A stretch of 64,000 nt of DNA from Verrucosispora sp. WMMD573 (GTDB taxonomy: Bacteria; Actinomycetota; Actinomycetes; Mycobacteriales; Micromonosporaceae): contig NZ_CP114901.1 of the NCBI RefSeq assembly GCF_027497175.1, positions 3,782,001-3,846,000 of the forward strand, written 5' to 3'. The notes under the pieces were generated by a model that saw nothing but the letters and a program-made list of their open reading frames with translations, ran no database searches and was not told where the DNA came from. The translations under genes were made by a program, and so were the position numbers. Below are positions 50,566 through 59,853 of this stretch, in pieces. Numbering within the stretch: the first letter of the stretch is position 1; the number at the start of each line of letters is the position of its first letter.

Positions 50566-51081
50566 TCAGCGGGGCCGGCGTGAGGCCAGATCGTGGATCT
50601 CGCCGCGAAGTAGCCTGATCCCGGCGGTGGCGGCGGCCTCGACGGTGTCGAACGATGCCGCGCGGGCACCACCGTCGGTGTAGGAGGGAAAGCCGACCCC
50701 GGTGACCCGGTTGTGCACGCTCACGTGCCAGCCGCAGGTGTCGATGGGTGGGTGCAGGTAGGTTGTCGCGTCGATGACTCCGCCGGGCGCGTCGATAGCG
50801 ATCGCGCACGGAACGCCGTCAAATGCCTGGTGAGGTCTGGCCGTCCAGCCCTCGGGCAGCATCCGGTGGACCCGGGGCAGGTTGTCGGTGACCTGCCGGG
50901 CGGACGCGGCGACGCGCCGTGCCGTCTCGGTGGCACGGTCCCGTGACGCATGGTCGGCGTAGCTGACCCACTGGCAGGTCGGCTCGTGCAGGACAAGCCA
51001 GATGCGGCAGGTGTCGCACCACGGCCGACCGTCCCGCACACCGCCGGGTGTGGCGCAGGTGCCACAAACGGGCCGCGTCAC
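50566..51081 (-). CDS. Hypothetical protein with N-terminal Cys pairs
   Basis: A 171-residue protein from GTG 51081, which overlaps the stop of the upstream gene (GTGA). The N-terminus has CGTC...CDTC, a possible zinc ribbon, followed by RRVAASARQVTDNLPRVHRM and a beta-rich C-terminal half (WHVSVHNRVTGVGFPSYTDG). Such small genes are common in actinobacterial mobile elements; function unknown. Confidence 0.65.
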   Translation of the reverse strand: MTRPVCGTCATPGGVRDGRPWCDTCRIWLVLHEPTCQWVSYADHASRDRATETARRVAASARQVTDNLPRVHRMLPEGWTARPHQAFDGVPCAIAIDAPGGVIDATTYLHPPIDTCGWHVSVHNRVTGVGFPSYTDGGARAASFDTVEAAATAGIRLLRGEIHDLASRRPR

Positions 51082-51833
51082 GATCTCATCCCTTCCTGAC
51101 CGCGCGGCCGGTCGGTGATGGTGGGCGGGGCGGCCCTCAGGGTGGGCAGCCGGGCGTGCAGCCAGTCCGCGATGAGGTCGCCGACGTCGCGGACGAGGTC
51201 GCGACCGGGGTCCGGCATGGCGGTGCCGAGTTCCGGATATCGTGCGGCGACTGCCCTGACCATGGCGCCGGCGGCGGCCGACGCGGCGGCGGACAGCCGG
51301 GCACGCCGCGCCTCGACCTCGTCGATGGTGGCGATGACCAGCGCGGAGATTTCCGCGGTGGTGGTGTGTTCGGGTACCCGGACGCACCACCACCTGTCCT
51401 GGTCGTCGGGACCGATGGTGAACTCGCTGGTGTCCGCGACGGGCCGGCGGCGACCGGGTGCGTCGAACCAGCCCGGCCCGGCGGTCACTGACCAGCGGGT
51501 GTCGCCGAGACGGTCGGTGTAGCGGCTGCCGGTGTAGAGGGTGGCGGTGTTGCCGCCGCTGTGCGCGACCAGAGCCGGACGGCCCTGCTCGGCCAGGTGG
51601 GCGACGAGGGCGTCCAGGTCGATCAGGTGGGGCAGCCGGCCGGCGTTGAAGGCGTCCCGCAGGTCGTCGACGAGCAGGTCATCGACGGGCGCGGGCAGCC
51701 CGAGGCGGTGGCGGCGGGCGTACGCCCACAGGTCGTCGTCGCTGGGTAAAGACGTGTCATTGCGGCGGCTGGCCTCGCCCCACGCCGTGGTGAGGTCGAG
51801 GAGTGCCTGCCAGTCCTGAGATGGCTGGTCCAC
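51078..51833 (-). CDS. Hypothetical protein, 251 residues
   Basis: GTG 51833 follows AAAGGAGC at good spacing (VDQPSQDWQALLDLTTAWGE). The protein has a helical N-terminal part with DDDLWAYARRHRLGL, a middle with LVAHSGGNTATLYTGSRY, and a C-terminal Ala-rich helix. No family is recognised. It is coupled by 4-nt overlap to the gene at 50566 and lies downstream of the decayed DprA-like gene. Confidence 0.65.
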   Translation of the reverse strand: MDQPSQDWQALLDLTTAWGEASRRNDTSLPSDDDLWAYARRHRLGLPAPVDDLLVDDLRDAFNAGRLPHLIDLDALVAHLAEQGRPALVAHSGGNTATLYTGSRYTDRLGDTRWSVTAGPGWFDAPGRRRPVADTSEFTIGPDDQDRWWCVRVPEHTTTAEISALVIATIDEVEARRARLSAAASAAAGAMVRAVAARYPELGTAMPDPGRDLVRDVGDLIADWLHARLPTLRAAPPTITDRPRGQEGMRS

Positions 51834-51971
51834 CGTGCTCCTTTCAGGTTGACGTCGGGGGTGTGGCGTGGGCGTGAGGTATTGATTCCGGCGCGCACCT
51901 GACGGGGTGCCCGGGGATGTGGCGCAGCCGCTCCCGGGCACATCAGGCAGATCGCGGCTCAGGTCGACTGC

Positions 51972-53525
51972 TCACGCCGGCGGCGGGTCGGTGACCTGCC
52001 AGCTCCAGCCGTCGAGGAGGTAGTAGCCATCGGCGTCGGCCGTGATGGTGCTGGTCGACTCCGCCGGCGTGCCGGCCCGCTCGGTCTGGCGGACGGTGCC
52101 GTCGACCAGGCGGATGCGGGTGGTGCCGGCAGCCTCGCCGACCCACGCCGCGAGCGCGTCGCAGTCGGCCGCGATCCGGGCGACCGTGTCGGCGGTGAAC
52201 CGGGCGATCGGCCAGCCCTGCGGGCTAAGCAGGTCGGCCACGAGCGCCGGGTACGGGCCACCGACCCCAGGCAGCACCACCCACCCCGGCTTCCACGTCG
52301 TGGCAAGATCCCGGCCCCGTCCGAGGTGGCCGGTGGGTGGGGTGAGGTGCGCGACGACATCAGCGGCGTCGCACACCAGGCGGATGCGGGGCTCCTCGCG
52401 CAGCGCCTGGTGGCAGCCGGCGGACAGCCCGGAGGTGACCGGACCCGGCACGGCCATGGCCGGTCGGCCCAGGGCCAGCGCCCGCGCGAGGATGCCGTGG
52501 CCCCTACCGGGGGCCGCTTCGACGAGGACCGCGCCGCAGGTGAGGGCGGCCAGCCAGGTCTGGTTGAGCAGGGTTCGGGTGCGGCTGGGGTCGCTGCTCG
52601 GCGGCCAGACGCTGATCAGGTCGAGCCGGTCGAACAGCGGCCGGTTGCCGGTGGGGTGCAGCCGGTCGAGCCCGCAGGCGGGCATCGCGACGGCGGCGTG
52701 GGGTCGGCTCGTGAGGCGCCGCGCAGCGCGGCGGCGTCGATGCCGTAGACGCCGGCGTTGAGAACGGTCCAGCCCTGCTCGGCGAGCCCGTGGCCGAGTA
52801 CTACCGCGACGTGCTGGCCATAGGCGGTGGCGCCGCGGCAGCCAACGACGGCGACCGCACGGCGCACCAGGTCGGCAGGGGGCGGTCGGCGCGCACCGGG
52901 CAGCCGCTGCGCGAGCAGCGTGGTCGTGGCCGGGCCGACCAGCGCCAGCCGGTGCCCCCGGCGGCAGCGACCTCCAACAGCCGCCACCCCGTCCGGATAC
53001 GCGGCCGGCAGGTCCGCCAGGTCCCCGACCGGCACCCCGGGCGTCGGCCACACCGCGGCGTCGTCGGCGGCGACGCGCAGCACGTCGACCAGTTCGCGCA
53101 GGTGGTGCGCACCCCCAGACGGTGACGTCCGGCACCGACGCGGCCAGCTGGCGGCCGTCCGCGGGTACCAGCGCCCGAGCGAACCCCGCCCCGCTGGCGA
53201 CGGTCAGCCGGTCGGCGAGGGACCGCGGTGTGCGGAGTCTGCCGTCCAGGCCCAGCTCACCCACGAACACCCTGTCGGTGGGCACGGACGCGGGTGCCTG
53301 CCCGGCGACGACCAGCAGCGCGACCGCGAGCGCCGCGTCGACACCAGTGATGGGTGCCGGCAGTGGGGTGGGAACACGGTGAGCGTGACCGGCTGGGTCG
53401 GCGACCGGGATCCGGCGTTGGCCACGGCCGTCCGGATCCGGTCGCGGGTAGCGCTGTCACCGACCAGTCCGGTCAGGGTGACCGGCGGGTGCGTCGGTGG
53501 TCGTCGTGGCGTGGATACGGATCAT
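51972..53525 (-). pseudogene. Decayed YifB-DprA-like gene
   Basis: Piecing together frames from ATG 53525 gives a YifB/ComM-like N-terminus (VTLTGLVGDSATRDRIRTAV; VDAALAVALLVVAG; RVFVGELGLDGRLRTPRS), a short degenerate Mg-chelatase-like part (RLALVGPATTTLLAQRLPG, lacking a P-loop Lys), then a DprA Rossmann domain (AVAVVGCRGATAYGQHVAVV; GWTVLNAGVYGIDAA; VAMPACGLDRLHPTGN; LLNQTWLAALTCGAVLVEAA). At least three to four single-base shifts in short C/G runs (including C5 at 53112-53116 and G4 at 52700-52703) separate the pieces. A fused plasmid-type relative of the adjacent chromosomal yifB-dprA pair is my reading. Confidence 0.65.
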
Positions 53526-53795
53526 GTGTGCGCCGGTGGCGGTGGTGGCGGTGCTGAGCAGGGCGATTGTTTCCTGGACGTAGTGCCAGGCGGTGGCGAT
53601 TCCAACCTGGAGGCCGGCGGCCAGTCGGGTGTAGGTGTCGCCGTTACGCAGGTGGGCCAGGGCGAGCAGTGCCTGGCGGCCCGGGTTTAGCCGTCTTCAT
53701 CGGATGTTGCTCTGCCGGCGGTGGCTGCGGATGCAGTCGGCGAGGTGGTTCAGAGTTCGGCTGAACAACGGGATCGTGGCCGGGTAGGACAGCAT
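53526..53795 (-). pseudogene. Remnant of DDE_Tnp_4 (IS5-like) transposase
   Basis: From ATG 53795 the frame reads MLSYPATIPLFSRTLNHLAD, a typical N-terminus of this transposase family, then a TGA (53697-53699) in place of the usual Trp, then RRLNPGRQALLALAHLRNGD, ending TAWHYVQETIALL. Only the helix-turn-helix region remains; the catalytic domain is absent. It abuts the decayed DprA-like gene. Confidence 0.68.
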
Positions 53796-53922
53796 GGCAA
53801 GGTCCCCGGTCGGGGCATCGCATTCTGGTCGATCTGCTGTCCTACCTGTAGCCTTGCCTCATCGATTACCGACCCCTGGCGACCCGGGCTGAGCTGCAAG
53901 ATTAGGTTTGGGAAAAGGCTCA

Positions 53923-54405
53923 CTAGTAACTGTAGGACGTGACTGGGCCGACACGGGCGATAGGGGTCCGGGGCAGCTCGAAGGCTAGTGAGACGACCGT
54001 GGTCGGGGTTGTCGTCTCGGCACGTAGCTTGGCGTCCAAGCGTGACATCATGCGGGCGATTGGGAAGATGTAGATGACATCGGCTGGTGGAAGGCGGGCG
54101 CTCCAGTAGCTGCCAAGATGCACGGTGACCAGGTGGCGGTGGCGCCATGTGACCAGTCGAGAGACCAGCCACAGCAGCGGATTGATCTCGTAGCCGATAC
54201 AGCGCACGCCTCGTGCGGCGGCGGCGCGTAGCAGGCGGCCGTCGCCGGAGCCAAGGTCTACAAGGGTCTGGCCGGGCTCCAGGGCGGCCAAGGCCAGCAC
54301 TGGACGGTGGTGGCTAGCTAGAGTGGGCAGGTAGGGAGCGCCGGTTAGGGCCGCTAGGGCGAACGGCGCGGTCAGCAGAACGGCGGATAGTAGCCACCAG
54401 CTCAT
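53923..54405 (-). CDS. Membrane-anchored SAM methyltransferase-like protein
   Basis: A 160-residue protein with an N-terminal membrane helix (MSWWLLSAVLLTAPFALAAL) and a small methyltransferase core: motif I LVDLGSGDGRLLRAAAARGV, acidic loop CIGYEINPLLW, and DVIYIFPIARMM. It is the last gene of a five-gene operon, overlapping the preceding gene by ATGA. Short, cut-down methyltransferases of this type occur as single proteins; the acceptor is unknown, and whether it acts on lipid, protein or nucleic acid cannot be read from the sequence. Confidence 0.75.
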   Translation of the reverse strand: MSWWLLSAVLLTAPFALAALTGAPYLPTLASHHRPVLALAALEPGQTLVDLGSGDGRLLRAAAARGVRCIGYEINPLLWLVSRLVTWRHRHLVTVHLGSYWSARLPPADVIYIFPIARMMSRLDAKLRAETTTPTTVVSLAFELPRTPIARVGPVTSYSY

Positions 54406-54962
54406 GGGCGGTAGTCCATCTTTGGCGGGATGGTGGTGGCCCGCCTGCGCAGGCCGAGGGCGGGGCCGTGCAGGATGATGTCCTGGAGGTAGATCCAGCG
54501 TTCCCACGGGCCGGCCTGGAGGATCGTGCCGCGGATCCGGTCCTGGAACTCCCTTCGGTTTCCGGCCGGGTGAAAGCGGGCCGCGAGCCAGACCGTGCCG
54601 TAGACGATGCCGCGATAGACGCGGGACGTGCGGCGCAAGGCGGCGAGGCTGAGGGAAAGCGCGACGCTGATGCCGAGACCCGACCAGAAGGCCGTGGTGT
54701 CACTCTTCTCCTGCGGTTGAGTCTCGTCGGCGGTGAACGAGGCCAGGACAAAGTTGATCAGGGCGTACGCCATGATCGCTACCACGATGCCCACTACCGC
54801 ATACAGGATCGTGTTCTTGGCACTGCTGATCGCTCCTGAATCGCCGCCTGAGACGACGTACCGGACGCCACCAATGATGATCATGATCACGGCGGTGGCG
54901 CCGATGACGAAGATGACAACGTTGACGATCCCTAGGATCGTGCCGGCGGCGGCGTCGGTCAT
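54402..54962 (-). CDS. T4SS-pilin/VirB2-like membrane protein
   Basis: A 186-residue protein. Residues 8-75 form two membrane helices around GGVRYVVSGGDSGAISSAKN, closely resembling the type IV secretion pilin (VirB2/TrbC-like) family of Gram-positives. A third hydrophobic segment (FWSGLGISVALSLSLAALRR) and a basic C-terminal domain with WERWIYLQDIILHG follow, which ordinary pilins lack. It overlaps both neighbours by 4 nt, within an operon lacking any other T4SS gene, so a pore or membrane-platform role in the NACHT system is more likely than a conjugation pilus (inference). Confidence 0.72.
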   Translation of the reverse strand: MTDAAAGTILGIVNVVIFVIGATAVIMIIIGGVRYVVSGGDSGAISSAKNTILYAVVGIVVAIMAYALINFVLASFTADETQPQEKSDTTAFWSGLGISVALSLSLAALRRTSRVYRGIVYGTVWLAARFHPAGNRREFQDRIRGTILQAGPWERWIYLQDIILHGPALGLRRRATTIPPKMDYRP

Positions 54963-57900
54963 CGGCTGACCCTCAGAACGAGCCTCCGGGTCGCGGTCGC
55001 CGTCGCTTCCGGGTGCAGCAGTGAGAACTCAGCCAGGGCACCGGGCAGACCGTTGTTGCGGCTGTCCGAGTATCGATAAAGCAGCACGGGCGGATCACCG
55101 CGACGCTCTGCCGGCTTCCACCTGGTCTCCAGCCAGCCCGCAGCGACGAAATCCTCGAGCGCCGGGAAGGTCTTGCTGGGCAGCAGGCCGGTCTGCCGGC
55201 ACACCGCGTAGTCGTCGAAATCCGTACCCTCATTGGCTTTGAAGAACTTGCCGACGATGGACGCCGCCAGGGTCATCCGGACGCGGTCCCGAGCGGGACC
55301 GGTGTTGGGGATGAGCGCTTCCTCGAAGACCTGCTGGCGGAAACCGTAGGCGGCTCCGGATCGCCGCAGCACGCCCCGGTCGGCGGCGCCCTCCAGGAAG
55401 GCCATCATCCGCCAGGGGAGCAGGCCGCGGGCGGCCACCGCAAACCCGCTCAGGCGGTACCAGCCGACGACGCCGAGGAGGCCCGGCAGTGCGACGCCCA
55501 CGATGGTGACCACCGCGACCGTCGCAGTCGCGATCTCCCACTCGTCCACGAATAGGAGTGTCAGAGTCGCCGACAGGAGGACGGGCAGGCCGATCGCCAG
55601 CAGAGATTCGCCTTGCAGGCGGAGGAGCGCCCGGCGGCCGGAGACCGGCGGCCGCCCGTTGAACTCGAGGCGGAGGAACACGGCGACGAGCGGAACACAC
55701 ACGCTGTAGCCGATCGTCACGGCCATGATCGCCTTAGCGATCGCGTCGCCGGGGAGGCCTGCCAGGCTTGTCGCGCTTCCGACGCAGAGCAGCGCGACGC
55801 CGGCTGTGGTGATCATCCGGTAGGCGTTGAAGTCGCGAGCGGCGAGCCGCACAAAGCGGCGGCCGGGAGCAGACGGAGGCGTCGCGCGCAGCAACGCGAG
55901 CACACCGGCCAGGATGAGCAACAGCGCTGCGACCGGCAGGAGGCGGGAGCGGGCCGGTACAGCACCGAGCAGGGCGGCTCCGGCGGCGGTCGCACCGGCG
56001 ACGACGAGCGCGGCGACCAGCGCCGCAATCAGTCGTCGGACCGGCCGGCCTAGCGCGTGGAAGAGGTGGAACCATTCGATCTGCGCGCTGTGGGTGGCGC
56101 CGGCCAGCGCGCCTAGGAAGGACAGCCAGCGCAGTGGCCGATCGACTTGCTCGTAGGCGCTGCGGAGTGCGGCCCGGGTGAGCGCCTCCTCGACGTTTCC
56201 CGGGCCGATCGGCGTACCGGGGTGGGCCAGCGCCACACCGGCCAGCCGCAGCATCTCCGGGGAGCCGAACAGCGGCCGTACACGCTGCTCATCATTGCGG
56301 ACCAGGGCGGCGATCGCGTCGTGCTCGGCGGGCGCGACGGCGGCGAGCACTGCCGCCGAGTCGGCCGGGGGAAGCGGGGTGAGCTCGGCGACCGTGGCCG
56401 ACGAATGAATCAGCGCGGCCGGCGACGTGTCCCCGCGGAACTCGGCCGACCGACACGTCATGATCACCCTGGCGTCCGGTCCGATGGTGTCGACAGCCCG
56501 CAGAACGGCCGACCGGGCGGCGGACGGCAGCTCGTCGAGGCCGTCCAGGACCAGGGTGATCCGTCCGTCCCTGATCAGCGGCAGCAGGTCCGGGCGCCTG
56601 AGCTGGGCTGCCGCCCACTCCTCGAACGGGCGGCGGCCCGGCCGCCAGCCGGCGGCTTCGATCTCCACCGGCACGGTCCGGCGCTCGCTCTTGTCGGACC
56701 TGTCGGAAAGCAGTGCGCTTGCCACGCGGATGACCGCGCCGGTCTTGCCGCTGCCCGGCGGGCCGATGACCACCCATCGCGGCCGGCCGCCGGCGAGGAA
56801 GGCGTCGGCGAAGGCGTCCACCGCGATGTCGCCCGCTCTCCTCACGCTCATCGTGAGCGGCACCGGGACCGGCAGCAGCACCTCGGCGGCCCGCCGGTAC
56901 CAGTGATCACGCATCTGTGCGGCTAGCGCCGCCAGCGGTTCCGGTTGGTTGCGCCGCGGGGCGAGCCGCTCGAGTAACGGCGCGGCTGCCGCCACAGCCC
57001 GGCTGGGACCACCGGCGGATACGTTCTGGCCCAAACGGCCCACCGTGACCCACGATCTGCTCGCTAACGCGTCGCGGAGCAGTTGGAGGAACTCCACCGC
57101 TACCGCGAAGCCGGCCATGCCGACGGCGACCCGGAACAGATCGACGGTCGCGATCCCAGACTCCCCGGTGAAGGCGGTGAGCACCAGCCCGGCCACGGTG
57201 AAGGTCCCGGCCACGAGCACGCCGATCACCGTCCCCCGCCACGGCCGGCGCAACACCTGTTGACCCGTCTGCGGCTCCGGCCCCCGCCAGCGCAGCCGCA
57301 GCGCCGCGTCCACGAGCCCGCCGAGACCGGCCGCCGCCAGGCTGAACGACAGCAGCGAGTAGCTCATCTCCTCGGCCGCGAACGGAGTCAGGAAGAGCAG
57401 CAGCAGCGCGGCGAGCAGCGCAAGCCCACCGGCGGTCACCGTCTTGAGCCGCTCCACCGGCCCGATCCCGTAGCTGAAGTGCAGACCTGTCAGTACGGTG
57501 CCGTGCGGTCGCGGACCCAGGCGAAAGTGCTGCACAACCGTGCCCCTTCCCGGCGAGACCGTCTGCGGCTCCATCACGTCCGGGCCGGCGCCGAGCGGGA
57601 TCAGGCCCTTCGGGACGGTCACCGTGACGTACTGGTCGGCCTGGGCGAAGCCGGACACCAGCGCCTGCGTGATCACCCGCCCGGAGAGGCGCGACGTCTG
57701 CGGCGGGGCCGACGGCATGTCGATCTCGTAGTGGACGACCTGGGTGGCCGGGTCCCGCGGTTCGAGCAGGGCGATCACCGGCCGCGCAGCGCGCAGGCCG
57801 GTCAGGACCGCAGCGAGCGCCTCCCGGTGTTCCGGCGGCAGGGCTCCCATCGACGCCGGGTCTGCGGGCGCGTCGCGGTCATCGAGCCAGTGCAGCACCT

Positions 57901-59056
57901 CGCCCTCCAGGCGGATCAACCGGCCGTACGCCGCTGCGACCCCGCCGGACCCCCGTGCGAAACTCCCCGGCGGCGGGAACGCGCTGGTGATGACCGCCGA
58001 TGCCGCGAGCAGCCGATGCGAGCGCGCAGCGGTGAGCGTGGCCAGCATCCGGCCCGCCCGATCGCGCGGCGCGACGCCGTCGATCAGCGCCTCCAGCGGC
58101 CGGGGCACGACACCGATCGGCACCGGCAGCACCGCGTGCTGCTCGCGCTCCCCGCCGGTGTGCACGGTGCTGGTTTGTCGGTAGCGGACCAGTGTGTCCG
58201 ACACGAAGGTGATCTCGTGGGACTGCTTGGCGACGGCCCGCCGACTTCCAACCAGCGCGAGCGCCAGCCGCCAGTCGTCAATCCCATCGACCGCCCCCGG
58301 TGCCTCCACGGTGGCCAGTTGCGTGTCCGACATGGCCCGCGCGGCCCGCAGAAACCGGGCTTCGGCGGCCGTCGCGGCCGGCCCGCACCGGGCGAGCGCC
58401 ACCGTTAGCAGCCGGGCGAAACCCAGTGCCGCCTGACCTCCCGTTCGGGCGGCGTGAAGGTGGGCGGTGAGCACGACGACGTCTGCGATCGCTGCCAGCG
58501 ACTCGCGCGCCCGGCCCCAGCGGGCCTCGAACGGCAGCCCGGCACCCAGCCGACGGGCCACCACGGCGGCGGCGGCCGACGCGTCGCCGAGCTGGCCCGA
58601 CCGGAGCCCGGCGAACGTCACCTCGGCAAGCCGCTCTCGTGCCTCGTCCGGCGTGGCGAGCGCGAGGTAGCCGATCTCCTCGACAAGGGTCTCGCCGCCA
58701 CGGCGCTCGCGGCCTCGCCCGGCGAAGAAGCTCGCCGCCAGGTCGGCCGTGTGTGCGACAAGCCAGGCGACGTCGATTTCCTGCGCCGCGAGGATCGGCG
58801 CGCGCAGCCCGGCGCGTAACCGGAAACGGTGGGCCGTACCGCCCACGGCGTTCGCGGCCGGATCCGCACTGTCGCCGTTGTCGTACAGGCGCTCCAGCAG
58901 CGGGGATGGCAGCGCGGGTACTTCCTCCTCGTCTAGGATCTCGTGAAGCAGCGAGAGGTCGAACCAGTCGACCGCCGCGATCCGGCCCCAGGCCAGCCGC
59001 TCGCGTGGCGCCATCGCCTCGATCAGCGCGGCCAGTCGCTCGTCCGGCGCTGTCAC
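54959..59056 (-). CDS. Large membrane NACHT-type NTPase with winged-helix C-terminus
   Basis: A 1365-residue protein. Residues 1-530 are a helical/beta region without a recognised domain; ~540-660 hold about four membrane helices (LALLAALLLLFLTPFA; TVIGVLVAGTFTVAGLVL). The NACHT-like NTPase follows with Walker A VVIGPPGSGKTGAV (~764) and Walker B RITLVLDGLDELP (~837), plus MTCRSAEFRG. Residues ~1010-1205 hold six or more further helices, and ~1265-1340 resemble a winged helix (YAVCRQTGLLPSKTFPALED; GWLETRWKP). GTG 59056 overlaps the preceding gene. The STAND/NACHT fold usually senses a trigger and oligomerises; a membrane-acting immune or signalling receptor is plausible. Confidence 0.82.
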   Translation of the reverse strand: MTAPDERLAALIEAMAPRERLAWGRIAAVDWFDLSLLHEILDEEEVPALPSPLLERLYDNGDSADPAANAVGGTAHRFRLRAGLRAPILAAQEIDVAWLVAHTADLAASFFAGRGRERRGGETLVEEIGYLALATPDEARERLAEVTFAGLRSGQLGDASAAAAVVARRLGAGLPFEARWGRARESLAAIADVVVLTAHLHAARTGGQAALGFARLLTVALARCGPAATAAEARFLRAARAMSDTQLATVEAPGAVDGIDDWRLALALVGSRRAVAKQSHEITFVSDTLVRYRQTSTVHTGGEREQHAVLPVPIGVVPRPLEALIDGVAPRDRAGRMLATLTAARSHRLLAASAVITSAFPPPGSFARGSGGVAAAYGRLIRLEGEVLHWLDDRDAPADPASMGALPPEHREALAAVLTGLRAARPVIALLEPRDPATQVVHYEIDMPSAPPQTSRLSGRVITQALVSGFAQADQYVTVTVPKGLIPLGAGPDVMEPQTVSPGRGTVVQHFRLGPRPHGTVLTGLHFSYGIGPVERLKTVTAGGLALLAALLLLFLTPFAAEEMSYSLLSFSLAAAGLGGLVDAALRLRWRGPEPQTGQQVLRRPWRGTVIGVLVAGTFTVAGLVLTAFTGESGIATVDLFRVAVGMAGFAVAVEFLQLLRDALASRSWVTVGRLGQNVSAGGPSRAVAAAAPLLERLAPRRNQPEPLAALAAQMRDHWYRRAAEVLLPVPVPLTMSVRRAGDIAVDAFADAFLAGGRPRWVVIGPPGSGKTGAVIRVASALLSDRSDKSERRTVPVEIEAAGWRPGRRPFEEWAAAQLRRPDLLPLIRDGRITLVLDGLDELPSAARSAVLRAVDTIGPDARVIMTCRSAEFRGDTSPAALIHSSATVAELTPLPPADSAAVLAAVAPAEHDAIAALVRNDEQRVRPLFGSPEMLRLAGVALAHPGTPIGPGNVEEALTRAALRSAYEQVDRPLRWLSFLGALAGATHSAQIEWFHLFHALGRPVRRLIAALVAALVVAGATAAGAALLGAVPARSRLLPVAALLLILAGVLALLRATPPSAPGRRFVRLAARDFNAYRMITTAGVALLCVGSATSLAGLPGDAIAKAIMAVTIGYSVCVPLVAVFLRLEFNGRPPVSGRRALLRLQGESLLAIGLPVLLSATLTLLFVDEWEIATATVAVVTIVGVALPGLLGVVGWYRLSGFAVAARGLLPWRMMAFLEGAADRGVLRRSGAAYGFRQQVFEEALIPNTGPARDRVRMTLAASIVGKFFKANEGTDFDDYAVCRQTGLLPSKTFPALEDFVAAGWLETRWKPAERRGDPPVLLYRYSDSRNNGLPGALAEFSLLHPEATATATRRLVLRVSR

Positions 59057-59853
59057 GGCCGCCCCTGGCGGCTCGCGAGGTAGATGGCGAGGTTGGTGCC
59101 GATCCGGCCAGGCATGCCGTCGGCGGTCACTGCGGCGTACCCGGCTGTTTCGTCACTGATCATGATGCCAAGCTCCGCCGCCCAGGAGGCGACGTCACCA
59201 GCGGTGAAGCGGCCGAGTTCGAGCACGGCCGGCCGACGAAGCATCCAGGAATGCCGGACCTGGTCCACCCACGGAGGCTGCTCGGCCGCCACGAACGTGG
59301 CCACGTCCGCAACCGTGATCAGCGGGTCGAGGAAGTCCTCATCGAACCAATTCAGGACGCCCGGCACCGCCCGGTCGTGGTGGTCGAAGAGCATCAGCGG
59401 TCGCAGCCGTCCCGACTTCCGCAGGTCGTCCGTGAATGCCCTGGTCAGCTTGCCGACTCCGCGCTGTCGGTCAGCGGTGCCGTCGACCACGAGGGTCAGC
59501 TCGCTGTGTTCGCGCACTTCAATGTCACCCGCCGTGAACGAGGGGCCGGCGGTGGAGAACGCGTCACGCGCCTTGTTGTACCGGCGGAACTCCACCCACG
59601 GGCTTAGCTGCGTCGACAGGCGGTCGAGCACGTTATACGCCTCGTTGGCCCGCGCAAGATCCAGCAGAGCCACCGGGTGCCCGTCCTGATGACGAAGGAA
59701 CGCCTCGAGGAGTAGCTCCGACTTGCCGATCTGCTTCTCGCCGCAGACCAGGCTGACCCGGCTGGCCAGGGTAGGCGCGCTGACCTGCTCGTTGACGTGC
59801 GCGAGCTCCTTCTCGCGGTCGACGTGGACGCGAAACCCCATCCTCCCGATCAT
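59053..59853 (-). CDS. STAND-like P-loop ATPase
   Basis: A 266-residue protein with an N-terminal P-loop, VSLVCGEKQIGKSELLLEAF (GxxxxGKS, ~residues 35-50), a Walker B-like hydrophobic strand ending in Asp (RPLMLFDHHDRA, ~150), and a C-terminal helical part with LGRFTAGDVASWAAELGI, a winged-helix-like end. It is shorter than a full STAND NTPase. It overlaps the genes on both sides by 4 nt, so it is made with the NACHT protein and likely works with it as a partner sensor or switch. Frame is intact. Confidence 0.75.
   Translation of the reverse strand: MIGRMGFRVHVDREKELAHVNEQVSAPTLASRVSLVCGEKQIGKSELLLEAFLRHQDGHPVALLDLARANEAYNVLDRLSTQLSPWVEFRRYNKARDAFSTAGPSFTAGDIEVREHSELTLVVDGTADRQRGVGKLTRAFTDDLRKSGRLRPLMLFDHHDRAVPGVLNWFDEDFLDPLITVADVATFVAAEQPPWVDQVRHSWMLRRPAVLELGRFTAGDVASWAAELGIMISDETAGYAAVTADGMPGRIGTNLAIYLASRQGRP

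Noticed and set aside
54402..54962. Conjugative type IV secretion system
   Set aside because: A single pilin-like gene is present; no VirB4, VirD4/TraB, relaxase or VirB6-like gene is visible in the window.
57083..58408. Plus-strand 441-codon frame inside the NACHT gene
   Set aside because: Shadow of the NACHT reading frame: Arg/His/Gly-rich, no domain, and inconsistent with the overlapping operon on the other strand.
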